In this document: positions 8,501 through 17,563 of the stretch, one piece after another
Layout: every line of letters starts with the position of its first letter
How positions within the stretch are numbered: the stretch's first letter is position 1
DNA from: Brachionus plicatilis
Lineage: Eukaryota; Rotifera; Eurotatoria; Ploima; Brachionidae
DNA: 64,000 nucleotides
Assembly (NCBI GenBank): GCA_010279815.1
Contig: QEOQ01000378.1
Coordinates: 794,275 to 858,274 of the forward strand
Direction: 5' to 3'
Notes under the pieces: model-generated
The model's input: only the letters and a program-made list of their open reading frames with translations
Told to the model about the DNA's origin: nothing
The model's database searches: none
Program-made: the position numbers and the translations under genes

Positions 8501-10786
8501 AGCAGGCCCCAAAAACCCTTGAACCAGCTTTACAGTCGCAATACCATTCTTGAATCGGATCCATTGATGAACATAAATGAATACATGAATATCTTATTCA
8601 TGTATTGTGAATATAAAATCTCTTACTTTTGGTATTTATCAATTAAAACAGTCTTTGTCTTATACAATCGAGCATATGAATGATAGTGGGAATTATCAGT
8701 TTGAATATTTTGAAGAAGCTCAAGAACTAATAAGGATAAAAATAAATTCAAGATTTTCATCTCAGGTAATTCACAATACATGGATAAGATATTCATCATG
8801 TTCATCAATGGATCCGATTCAAGAATGGTATTGCGACTATAAAGCTGGTTCAAGGGTTTTTGGGGCCTGCTCCCATGTAACAAGTGTAATTTGGTACTTA
8901 GGCTTTGCAAGAAAAAATCCGAAAAAGATTGTATCAAATAAAAGCAAAACTTTTTATAATTTTTGCTTTGACTGCAGTAAACAAGATAATTTTGAGAATG
9001 ATGATACAATTTTAAACGATGACGACATTTCAGATACTGAATAATTGAAATAATAAAATAAAAAAATATTTTTTGTCTTTTAAAAAAGTTATTTTATCCA
9101 GCTTTTTCCAATATTAAACCAATTGATTAATAAAACTTCTTTGATAGATAAAAGTTTTCCAAGAAGGGTTTCAATGCAGGATCTGATTTTCTAGTATGTT
9201 TTAGACACTGAGCAACCCGAAAAAAATACATTTTTTTTTGGGGGGGTGTCCTTTGACATGGGGGTACCCGGGGGGTCTAAAGCGAGGCATAGCCAATTTT
9301 TGGTTTTTCAAGTATAGTTCATTTTTTACGTGATTTTTTTGACTTGATACTATTATTTTCAGATTCTTCGCTCTTTTCTGAACATTTTGGTGTATTTTTT
9401 ATAAAAAAATGATAAAATTTGACCAAGTTATGGCTTAAAAACCTAATATACCCTTAAAAACTTCCGAAGGCTATAATTCATAAAATAATTACCTAGGACA
9501 AAAAATACACATATATTTGGAATCAGCGCGTCAAGATCTACAAAAATCACTATAGAAAAGTTAAAAAATGTGAAAAGTCCTATTTTAGACCTGATTGCCC
9601 CATATCCTTTTCATTTTGATTTAGTATCGGATTAATTTTTTTAATTTGGCAGTGAATATTTTCGGCATTGTGAATTTCGGAACAAAGAACAAAAACAAAA
9701 AATTTAAAATGAAATGCCTTTTTTACTCTGAGTCCAAAAATTGTTCTGCAGGTACAAAGGTACAAAGTTTGTATCAGCTGATACAAACTTTGTACCACCC
9801 AAATTATGTCTCTGCAAAAACTTTGCAATTCTGCAAATCACTAAATTTAACAGTAAATCATTAAAATTAAATTGCAGAGTTATTGCACAAACTTAATTTT
9901 GGTGGTACAAAGTTTGTATCAGATACATTTTGCAGAACAATTCTTTGACTCAGAGTAAAAAAGGCATTTCATTTTAAAATTTTTGTCTTTGTTCTTTGTT
10001 CCAAAATTCACAATGCCATATTTTGATTCTCTGACTCAATCAAATATTTTATGCTTTTTTTAAAGTTTTCTATAGATAATGTTAAAAAAAAACATACACA
10101 ATCTTCAGGATCAATTCTTTAAGGCAAAACTTTTGGTCTGTCTTATGTAGATAATTTTATAAAGAGCTGAAGCAATTTAAGTAGTATTTAATCAACTATT
10201 TGACACTTGACTTTCACAGAACTCAGTTAATCAATTTATTTTTTATTTGTAAATTTTTTAAAAAAGGCTAGAATAGATTCAGATAGTGTTCAAAAGTTGG
10301 AATATTTAGACATGTTTTTAAAAGAAGTAATGCGATTCTATCCGATTGGGTTTGATAAGATTTTTATTTTTAAATTTAAAGTTTTATTATTTTTTCATTT
10401 AAAGCCCAATGACTAGAAGATGTACAAAAAAGACTAATGTGAAAGGAATCGATATTCCGAAAGATTTAGTGATTGCTGTAGATGCGTTAAGTGTTCATTT
10501 TGATCCTGATGTTTGGGGTCCAGTTGATCCAAAAGAATTTTATCCCGAAAGATTTTCTAAAGAATTTAAAAGACATCCATGCGCCTTTATGGGATTCGGA
10601 GCTGGACCTAGAAATTGTATAGGAATGAAATTTGCCTTAGTAGAGCTTAAGATTGCCCTTTGTAAAATATTACTAAAATACGAATTTTTACCATTGACTC
10701 ATGAGAAAGAAGAGTTAGAAATTTTCGAAATGCTACTGAGAATTCCGAAAAATGGGGTATCAGTTACTATGAAAAAAAGACTCTAA
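5590..10786 (+). CDS. Cytochrome P450 (clan 3-like), six exons, one frameshift
   Basis: A haem-thiolate monooxygenase, expected to be ER-anchored. Solved exons: 5590-5829, 5878-6385, 6442-6713, 6767-6919, about 10267-10350 and 10405-10786; phases agree at each junction and the first three introns are 48, 56 and 53 bp. About 545 codons. The N-terminus has a hydrophobic anchor. Landmarks in order: C-helix WKRMR, I-helix oxygen-binding AGYETTS, ExxR as EVMR, the FYPERF motif, and the haem loop FGAGPRNCIG with its axial cysteine. The AGYETTS form and overall spacing resemble the CYP3 clan. Exon 5 has one extra A in the run at 10320-10324: LEYLDMFLK is in one frame and EVMRFYP in the next. This is either a recent pseudogene lesion or a homopolymer sequencing error. 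Intron 4 (about 3.35 kb) is full of transposons. AATAAA-type signals follow near 10853. Confidence 0.85.
8328..8564 (-). pseudogene. SWIM zinc-finger transposase C-terminus, left arm copy
   Basis: A 78-codon fragment with the SWIM signature C-x-C-x(n)-C-x-H: WYCDCKAGSRVFGACSHVTS, then VIWYLGFARKNPKK, an FCFDC pair and an acidic tail ending in DDDISDTE. SWIM fingers are typical of MULE-type transposases and a few host proteins. All four zinc ligands are intact here, unlike in the right arm copy. Only the domain end is present, so it is a fragment in the foldback arm. Confidence 0.6.
8607..9044 (+). pseudogene. SWIM zinc-finger transposase C-terminus, right arm copy with spacer
   Basis: A 145-codon open frame: SLTFGIYQLKQSLSYTIEHM leads through the spacer into RIKINSRFSSQVIHNTWIRY and the SWIM finger. 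The second zinc ligand is lost: the arm reads WYCDYKAGSRVFGACSH, Cys to Tyr by one base. The upstream part matches the region that precedes SWIM fingers in DDE-type transposases. It lacks any catalytic core, so it cannot be a functional transposase, although the frame itself is open from 8607 to the stop at 9042-9044. Confidence 0.6.
9664..10017. mobile_element. GGCATTGTGAA-family MITE, copy 2, in the P450 intron
   Basis: Begins GGCATTGTGAATTTCGGAAC and ends with CAAAATTCACAATGCC; the arms are complementary for about 75 bases at the outside (including AAATGAAATGCCTTTTTTAC) and again around a GTACAAAGTTTGTATCAG block. ATATTTT-like sequence occurs on both sides of the element. It lies within 60 bases of the end of the giant foldback and adds to the expansion of P450 intron 4. 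Confidence 0.8.
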
Positions 10787-10857
10787 TTTTGATTTTTTTA
10801 TATTTAACTATTATCTAATATTAAAAAAACTAACTCTATATTTTAGAAAATCCAATA

Positions 10858-10918
10858 AAAGTATTTATTTATTTATTTTTATTTATTTATTCAATTAACG
10901 CCAATTCTGGCGATGTAA
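10858..10918 (-). mobile_element. LINE 3-prime tail (hairpin plus AAAT repeats)
   Basis: Read on the minus strand: TACATCGCCAGAATTGGCGT, TAATTG, then AAATAAAT repeats. The CGCC...GGCG hairpin followed by a microsatellite tail is a typical terminus for CR1/Jockey-like LINEs. A second copy with the same plan is on the plus strand at 39864-39912 (CATCGCCTACAAGGCGTTCA). Confidence 0.6.
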
Positions 10919-10924
10919 TTATAA

Positions 10925-11630
10925 ATTTTAAAAAAATTATAAAATCAAATGTATAAAATCTTTTGTTACTTTGTTTTCGCACTTTTTTTTTTTTTAAGTA
11001 TTTCATTTTTTTTTTTTTTTTAAGTATTTATGAATTATTTTTTTACTTAAAATTAGAATCGGGAAAAGTCAAACTCAAAACTTGGACTTTAATTTTATTG
11101 ATTTAGATTTGAACTACACCGCCAAATAACTTGCAGGAACGGAAATCCAACAGTTTTTTGCCGTTCACGATAGCTGTTGTGGCGGCCTCCTAAATAATAA
11201 CTAGGGTTGTTAATCGAAATTTTTTATTTCGAAGTTTTTTCAAAATTATTTCACTTGAAGTTTTTTTCCAAACCTTGAAAATCGTTTTTATCTAATTGAG
11301 TAAAAAAACTTTCAAAAATTTTTTGTAAAGTTTCAAAAAATTAAACCGTGAAATTTTAAATTTTATATTTTTGGAAAATAAATTAAACACAAAAAATTTC
11401 GATATTAGAAAATCGATTTTTAAAAAAAGGAAATCAAAATTTAAAAATTTTGTACTTGAGAGTAATTAAATTGAATTAAAAATTGAAAAAAGTTTAAAAT
11501 TTGTTTTTCAAATTAATTAATTACTATTAATTTTAAATAATTATTTAAATAAATATTAATTACTATTAATTTTAAATATTGATTTTAAATAATAATTATT
11601 TATAAATTAATTAATTACTATTAATTTTAT
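10925..11630. other. AT-rich spacer, nothing recognised
   Basis: Contains long T runs near 10980-11030 and alternating TTAATTACTATTAATTTTA repeats at 11510-11625. No gene is supported. Confidence 0.4.
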
Positions 11631-12007
11631 GCTTTAAGAAAAAAATGAAAATAAATTTTATTTAAAGATACAAAAAAGAGTAAAACACTCCACGAACAAA
11701 AATTTAATAGCAGTATCAAATATTTTGAATCAATATTAAATTAACAAAAGTTATTAAAATTTCTTGAATCAACAACAAATTTTAAAATAAAAACATAAAA
11801 TTTATAATGAAATATGAAATGGCCGACATGGCCGAACATCTTGGCCGACATGGCCGAACAACTAGGCCGACATGGCCATGTCGGCCTAGTCGGCCAAGTT
11901 AATATTGATTCAAAATATTTGATACTGCTATTATATTTTTGTTCGTGGAGTGTTTTACTCTTTTTTGTATCTTTAAATAAAATTTATTTTCATTTTTTTC
12001 TTAAAGC
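11631..12007. mobile_element. Foldback MITE with a GGCCGACATGGCC tandem core
   Basis: The left arm starting GCTTTAAGAAAAAAATGAAA and running through ATACAAAAAAGAGTAAAACA and CTCCACGAACAAAAAT is mirrored by the right arm, which ends in TTAAAGC at 12007; the arms are about 115 bases. The middle holds repeated GGCCGACATGGCCGAA units and a palindromic junction GGCCGACATGGCCATGTCGG, far richer in GC than anything nearby. Noncoding; the GC core may be an internal satellite. Confidence 0.75.
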
Positions 12008-12094
12008 AAAGAAACTAAATATTTTTTATTTTTTGCTCGATTTGTCACCAACACTGTCTGCCACTCGATTGATCATGTCTACTATTTCAGACAA

Positions 12095-12200
12095 CCAGTC
12101 CAACCCATCCGACTCATATAACTTACTCATTCAACCCGTCCAACCCCTCCGACTCATCACCTTCTCATTCAACCCGTCCAACCCCTCCGACTCATCATTA
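12095..12200 (+). repeat. 39-bp tandem repeat, about 2.5 copies
   Basis: The unit CATTCAACCCGTCCAACCCC plus TCCGACTCATCACCTTCT repeats with small changes, in an open frame covering 11814-12221 that also runs through the preceding foldback. Because that frame begins inside a MITE, I treat it as a minisatellite rather than a gene. Confidence 0.6.
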
Positions 12201-12573
12201 AAAAAAATATTTTCAACTTAATTTGTTTTTTAAGTAAAGAAAAAAAAAGTTATTTTTCAATTTTATTTATTTTAAAAATATACAAAAAAAAATTAAATTT
12301 GTTTTTTTTTTCCTTTTTTTCTTGCGTCGACGCTGTACGCCCACATCTTCTTCCAGTCTGACACTTGTTTTAGGATACATTCTTTCTTAAAAATATCTTA
12401 AAAATAAAATTAATTTTTTAATTAATAAAGATTTAAAATATTTGTTACCTTTTATTTGAATTTGGAAATTCAATTTAATTTTTGATTAAAAAAAATTCTT
12501 TTATATATTATTTTATTTATTTTTTAAAATTATATTATTAAGTAATTGATTTAGTTTTTGTTCAATAAGATTA

Positions 12574-13830
12574 TTAATTAGACCAGTATCCTTTGTTATT
12601 CGCTACTATTGTCAAAACTTTCTTAAGATGGTTTGACAATTTTCTACACTTTTCAACACTCAAATTTGTCTCAAATTCTCTTATTGTTTCAGTCAGTTCT
12701 TCTAAACTTCTGCATTGTCTTTTTCTGACGAATGTTTTAAGGTCGCTCCATAGCATTTCTATCGGATTAAAATCAGCCGAATTTGGAGGTGTTCTTAACT
12801 AATAAAATAAATCATAAAGAATTGTTTTAATTGAAAATAAATATTTAATTTTTTACCCAATTTACTCAATTGTCTCTTAAGAACTGAGTACACAGGTTGG
12901 AACTATGCTTCGGATCATTATCTTGTATAAAACAACTTGCAGCTAATTCTTCTCGACTGAATTTTGTTTCTAAATACGGGAGTAGGTAGTATTCCAATAT
13001 ATACTTATAACCATACTGGTTTAAGTTTGATGTAAAAAGCTATTTTAATAATTATTTAGAAATATTTTGATAAAAGAAGATCTTACACAAAATCTTGTCG
13101 GTCCTTTGCAACTTATTGCTGCCCAAACATTCACCTTTATTGAACTCTTTTCCCTTATACCAACACAGCTTGGTTTTGAAGTTTTTTCTCGAAAATGGTA
13201 AAAACGAAACGTGTTTATTTCTATTTTTGTCTCATCGGCAAAAATAAATCGATTCATGTTGCATGATTTATATCTTTTGGCAAAATCTTCTCTTTGCCTC
13301 TTTTTCATTTGATTTAAATTTGGCCTTCCCCGCGCTCTTCAATATACATAACCCAGTTCTATTAGTCAAAAAGAATAATTATTTTTTAAAGTTTATAATC
13401 TCAGTAAATTTGAGTCATAATTTTTTGTCTATTTGTAGGCTACAATTGTAGAATTGTAGAATTGTAGAATTGTAGAATTGTAGAATTGTAGAATTCTTCA
13501 ATTGTAGCCTACAACTGTAGCTTTGTATTAAAATCATTTAAATCAAAAAGTATTAACAAAATATTTACTTTTCCGATAATTGCAAATGGTTGATATGCTT
13601 AAAAGTACAGAAAAAACTCTTCGGACTTCAAGAGAAATTTCCCGTGCACTTTTAAACTTTTTTATTAAATATTAAAATTTCAATTTTTTAATTCCAGTAA
13701 GTTTTGGAACAATTTCTTCAGGATACAATTTGAGTGCATTTTCACGAATTGCCGTTGCTTTTAGCCCCTTCAGACTTAGCTTTCTTATTAAATCTGATAT
13801 TTTCTTCATTGTTTCTTTGCGAAAGTTCAT
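12574..13830 (-). pseudogene. Tc1-like transposase, decayed
   Basis: Minus-strand pieces in order. Start at 13830 with a helix-turn-helix region (KKISDLIRKLSLKGLKATAI, then KLYPEEIVPKLTG), and a second HTH piece near 13640. The first catalytic block at about 13250-13090 reads NRFIFADETKIEINTFRFY then KVNVWAAISCKGPTRF. The second is QDNDPKHSSNLCTQFLRDN, about 12945-12880. The third is SADFNPIEMLW, about 12780-12750, followed by the C-terminal tail to 12574. The three acidic positions of the DDE/D triad are visible. Two breaks have GT...AG-like ends and might be introns, but one TGA follows LRDN and an (ATTGTAGA) satellite interrupts the N-terminal half, so it is probably dead. No terminal inverted repeats were located. 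Confidence 0.7.
13440..13500. repeat. 8-bp tandem repeat (TAGAATTG)n
   Basis: TAGAATTG is repeated about six times and flanked by a CTACAATTGTAG / CTACAACTGTAG inverted pair. It lies inside the Tc1-like relic. A simple satellite, not a CRISPR array: there are no spacers. Confidence 0.85.
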
Positions 13831-13891
13831 TTTCTATAATCTAAATTTAAATAATAAATTATCAAAAATCGAAATACCGACAGTAACAACA

Positions 13892-14632
13892 ATGCCACCA
13901 AAGAAACTTGACACCAAAAATTGCATTCAAGTACGCATAATGAAAAATCAGGCAAATAAAGAAAAAGCTCCAAGTAGCATTACAAATTATCTTGGAGCAG
14001 TTTGTAATATTCCAATAGAAGACTGCAAAGATTTTAGAAATTTTGAAGAAGTAAGTATTTTATTAATTTTATTAAATCTAATTTATTTAATTTAATTTTT
14101 AAAAAAAGTTTGAAATCAATGGCATGGTTTCGGTTTTTTTATACAGCCGGAAAAAAAAATTCGAAGTTCTGGCTGAGCTTTTAAATAAAACCGTAAAAAG
14201 CGATAAGCCAGGAATTGTGCTAATGGAGGCCGATGAATTTCGACCCGGGCACCAAGTCAATTCCGACCCAAGCATACAAGCATCTGCTGTCGTGGAGCAA
14301 TCGGAACTAATTGTGGATGAAAATTCTGCCCAAGGTTCAGAGACAGAAATCCAGGCTGGACCATCGGATCAAACCGAGAAAAGAAAAAGAAAGCTAACAT
14401 TATCAAAATCATTTGATAATCTTTCTTTTGCTGATGATCAGGAGTGGTCAAGCAAAAATAGCAGGAAAAATTCCTTCGATCTAATAAATAGGATCGCTGG
14501 TGACTTTCTTGCTAACCAGCAAAAAGTAATTTATGATTTTTTTTTTAAATAAAATAATAATGATAAATTTTTTAAGCTAATTAGCAACTTGAGCACTATC
14601 TAGAACAAAGAGTGCTGATAAACCTGTTATAA
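13892..14632 (+). CDS. Small spliced gene of unknown function, about 208 aa
   Basis: Proposed exons 13892-14050, 14109-14525 and 14585-14632, all phase 0, with GT...AG introns of 58 and 59 bp. The protein starts MPPKKLDTKNCIQVRIMKNQ, has a charged middle (QTEKRKRKLTLSKSFDNLSF) and ends in a short heptad-like stretch QLEHYLEQRVLINLL. I recognise no domain. Without the last splice the second exon would close at 14552. The ATG at 13892 lies 62 bases from the divergent start of the Tc1-like relic, so it could be a transposon-borne second gene or an unrelated host gene. Consistent codon phase across introns and less AT-rich sequence argue that it is real. Confidence 0.5.
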
Positions 14633-14639
14633 TAATGAA

Positions 14640-15128
14640 TTGAGAAAAGTTGATCAAAACGGATTTAGAAATGTTCTGATAAGGTCAACTCGCTAAATTG
14701 AGATTTTAGGATTAGAACAAACAAAAAAGACGATTCGATAAAAAGAGTTTTGGGACTCAAAATCGAGAATCAGAATGAGTGTGCAAAAAGCCCATTCAAA
14801 AATTACGAAGAACGGATCAAATCGGATTTAGATTTGATCTCGGTCTAGAGACGCCAAGAGCCGACAAAATCGAATCGGCAATTTTAGAGCCTCAAATCCA
14901 ACAAAAATAAGTCAAGATGATGGATCGGAGGATACAAAATCGAGAAATGTTTTTTTAAGGTCCTAATAAAAATTGCCATAAAGTGGATTAGTTTTGTGCG
15001 ACCGGCGAAGAGATATTAATTCTAGCTAATAATCTGGATAATAGCCCGATGCCGATGCGACATCGTAGCACTTTTTAACAAAGATGGGTACTTATAGAGA
15101 ATGAAGAAGATGAGAACATCATTTTCTA
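14640..15128. other. Intergenic, moderate GC, nothing recognised
   Basis: More complex sequence than the usual spacers, with several short open stretches but no family signature. It ends exactly where the 3.3-kb repeated unit begins. Confidence 0.35.
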
Positions 15129-15759
15129 TGAAGGGGGAGAGGAAGAAAATAAGTGTATGGACTCTCTGCAGGGTTGCGGAATGACTCATGAAATGTTTGA
15201 TAGCCAAGTAGGACAGAAAAGAGTAAATCCGTTAATTAATATTAGCTCTTAGATACGGAAGTGTCGTCAAATGACTAAAATACCGTAAGTGCATGATGAC
15301 TAATGTTTGATATTTTACATTTAGGTTCCGAGCCTAAATGTTATTACAACAGTAGAAGTATAAGAAAGTCATTACATTAGAAGAATAATCTTTGTGGTGT
15401 AGCAACCACAAGAGCAGATTTTGTTATGCTCGATAAACATTAAACAAAAATCTTATTTACACTATTTTCATATTTACACTACTTACATAACTTCCATAAA
15501 ACACACAACACTAACTATGTATAATAACTAATTTCCAAAGCTTACAATCTAAATATAAATAAAACCAACTAACTATAGAAACTCTATTCACAAACTATTT
15601 ACATTATCCAATTTCTATCTTTCTTCCAAACTCTAAACTGGCTTTAGAACGACCGTTTTCATTATCATTTTTAGATTAATAAACAAACTAAAAAAAACCA
15701 GCTTCTTGTCAATTAATTCTCCCCACCCTACAGGAATCCTACAAATAAGCATCAAAACA
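15129..15759 (+). mobile_element. Putative LTR of a Ty3/gypsy-like element, copy A
   Basis: It begins TGAAGGGGGAG here (TGTAGGGGGAG in copy B) and ends ATCAAAACA, immediately followed by TCTGGCGACGAGGAT. From memory, TGGCGACGAGGAT directly downstream of an LTR is a common primer-binding/leader sequence in Mag/gypsy-type elements. A TATAAATA motif lies near 15555. No matching second LTR or pol gene is attached, so it is a partial element. LTR status is inferred from the ends, not proven by a pair. Confidence 0.5.
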
Positions 15760-15969
15760 TCTGGCGACGAGGATAAAAGACCCAGAAGACTAATAAAAGT
15801 GCTTCTTGGAGGAAGTAATTTTAAAAGTGCGTGCAACGGCTACCTGACGGCTGTCAGTTAGTACCTGGAAAAAATAAAAGTCTATGGCTGGACCCGGTTA
15901 TTGATGATCCGGCAGTGGACACAATGGTCGTCAAATCCCTAGCTTGCGCTTTATAAAAGCGGGGAAGGA

Positions 15970-16430
15970 TGTGATACGACTTTGTCGATATCACTGGAGT
16001 TAATTAACTTAACCATGAGCGTTTAAGTTAAGAAGGAGCATAAATACATGTTCCAATACGGATATCTTATTTTTTATCTTTTTAGTCTATGAAAAAGTTT
16101 ATTTCAGACAAATTTGTTTAAAGAATTTTTTTATTGCGAGGAACGAGCATCATAAGCAAATATGTAAGCGAATAAAAAAAACATCTATGCATATGAAGAA
16201 TTATTCGAATACCGTTATGCCGTACAAGAAAAAAACGACCAACTTATTGATTAATTGGTCCAAATAAATAAAATTAAAAATATTTAACCTTGCTAATTAA
16301 CAAAGGTTAGAAGTATAAATAGCTTTGTTTTGTATTCCCTTCTCTTGAAAATTGCAAGTTGATTAAAGCCTAAATATTTTATTTTATTTAAACCTTTAAA
16401 ATTTTTTTATTATTTTATTGAGACAAATTA
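15970..16430 (+). mobile_element. Second LTR-like block preceded by a purine tract
   Basis: The purine-rich GCGGGGAAGGA is followed by TGTGATACGACTTTGTCGAT and ATCAC, which forms a small hairpin, and then by a TATAAATAG promoter-like motif near 16316. A polypurine tract followed by TGT... is the layout at the start of a 3-prime LTR. It does not match the LTR at 15129, so it would belong to a different element. The right end is not defined. Confidence 0.3.
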
Positions 16431-16593
16431 AAAAGTTTTTTTTGTTAAATTGAATTAAAATAATAAAAATGTCCAACATTTTTCATGTCTTTACTTTGTT
16501 TTGTATTTTTTTCAATATAGATTAGTTTCGTTTTATTTTGTTTTAGTTTAATTTGCTTCACTTCAAATAATCAATTTATTAAAAAAAACTTTA

Positions 16594-16788
16594 ATGACTC
16601 CAATCAAAAAGATTTTTGCTGCTAAATGCAAAGATGCTTGCTTGAAGTCTATACAAAGACTAATAAATAATGAAAAAAATAACACCAGAGCATTTGAAGC
16701 TAAAATCAATATTAAAAAAATTGAAATTAAATTAGCAAATTTAAAAAATAAAAGAGATAATAATAAAATTGAACGATTAACAAATTGA
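16594..16788 (+). CDS. 64-aa lysine-rich open frame, copy A
   Basis: MTPIKKIFAAKCKDACLKSI is followed by a basic stretch, and the product is identical in copy B. The composition is Lys/Asn/Ile-rich with alpha-helical character; no domain is recognised. It lies downstream of the LTR-like block and could be the start of a decayed gag or simply a chance frame. Identity between copies is uninformative because the whole unit is nearly identical. Confidence 0.2.
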   Translation: MTPIKKIFAAKCKDACLKSIQRLINNEKNNTRAFEAKINIKKIEIKLANLKNKRDNNKIERLTN

Positions 16789-16834
16789 AAAGAGAATAAA
16801 AAAAAATTAATTTAAAAATTATTAATTACAATTT

Positions 16835-16963
16835 AAAACTAACTTGTACCCATTTTGTTCTTGGACTCTTCCTCGACTCCTTATTTTCTTCAACTCTTCA
16901 TAAAGGAAAAGTGAGGAAAGGAAGAGGAAGAGTCGAAGAACAAAATGGGTACAAGTTAGTTTT
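16835..16963. mobile_element. 129-bp palindromic MITE, copy A
   Basis: AAAACTAACTTGTACCCATT plus TTGTTCTTGGACTCTTCCTC at the left is mirrored at the right by GAGGAAGAGTCGAAGAACAA and AATGGGTACAAGTTAGTTTT, with 40-base arms that are almost perfect. Repeated in copy B at 27347-27475. Confidence 0.8.
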
Positions 16964-17197
16964 AATTTGTACTGTACATTCAATTTTAATAAATCTTTAT
17001 CGTCCGCATTAAGCTTTTTAAGTTTAATGCGACATTAAAGCTTGATGTTTTTTAAAAAATTAAAATTAAATAACCATTTTTCTTTGAATTTCTTTGAATT
17101 CAATTTATAGGCCTGGATTAAATTAAAAATTCAAATGTTTGAATAAAAATATTGTAATGTTTCATATTTTTTCCAATTAAACAATCATTAAAATAGA

Positions 17198-17502
17198 GGC
17201 ATTGTGAATTTTGGTACAAAGCTTAAATTCTGAAGGACTAAAACATGTTCTGTAAACTGTAGCAACCTATACATCCTTTGTATCACTAATATACTGGTTC
17301 TTCAAAATTCTGCAATAAATCTGCAAAACTCAGAAAATTTAAAATTTGGGATATTACATTATATTAAAAATCCAACTCAACTTTAACTAGTGGAACAGAT
17401 GATGTATCAAATGTTAATATTTACAGAACATGTTTTAGTCGGTTCAGATTAAAACTCTGGCGTTTTTATATTTTTTTTTTGTTTTTAGTACTAAAATTCA
17501 CA
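17198..17502. mobile_element. GGCATTGTGAA-family MITE, copy 3 (degenerate)
   Basis: Starts GGCATTGTGAATTTTGGTAC, with inner ATGTTCTGTAAA / TTTACAGAACATG complementary blocks, and ends ACTAAAATTCACA without the final AATGCC. It lies between 62 bp past the stop codon and the 3-prime side of the PAN gene. The arms are more diverged than in the copies at 4713 and 9664. Confidence 0.6.
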
Positions 17503-17563
17503 AAAAAAAGTTTTATAATTTATTTTTAAAAAATTTTATTTATTAGATGAACATTAAAAAAAA

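Larger units (their letters stand above)
7761..9611. mobile_element. Giant foldback: two nearly identical ~850-bp inverted arms in a P450 intron
   Basis: Left arm 7761-8612 and right arm 8769-9611 are reverse complements with only a few differences (one changes TGT to TAT in the zinc-finger codons; a 12-base insertion lies near the inner end of the left arm). The outer ends are AAAAGGATATGGGG and its complement. Each arm carries the C-terminal end of a transposase with a SWIM zinc finger, and a 156-base spacer carries more of the same coding frame. It probably arose by inverted duplication of a transposon 3-prime end. Transcription through the intron would produce an RNA hairpin with a stem of over 800 bp. 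Confidence 0.9.

Noticed and set aside
9580..9864. Frames at 9580-9828 (minus) and 9646-9864 (plus)
   Set aside because: Both run through the inverted arms of the GGCATTGTGAA MITE and mirror each other.
11814..12221. 135-codon frame starting in GGCCGACATGG repeats
   Set aside because: It spans a foldback core, its right arm and a minisatellite; it looks composite and accidental.
13440..13500. Regular short repeats considered as a CRISPR-like array
   Set aside because: Units abut with no spacers and the sequence is eukaryotic; it is a satellite.
15633..15836. 67-codon minus-strand frame, identical in the copy at 26145-26348
   Set aside because: It lies across the end of the putative LTR and leader on the opposite strand; conservation between copies only reflects the recent duplication.
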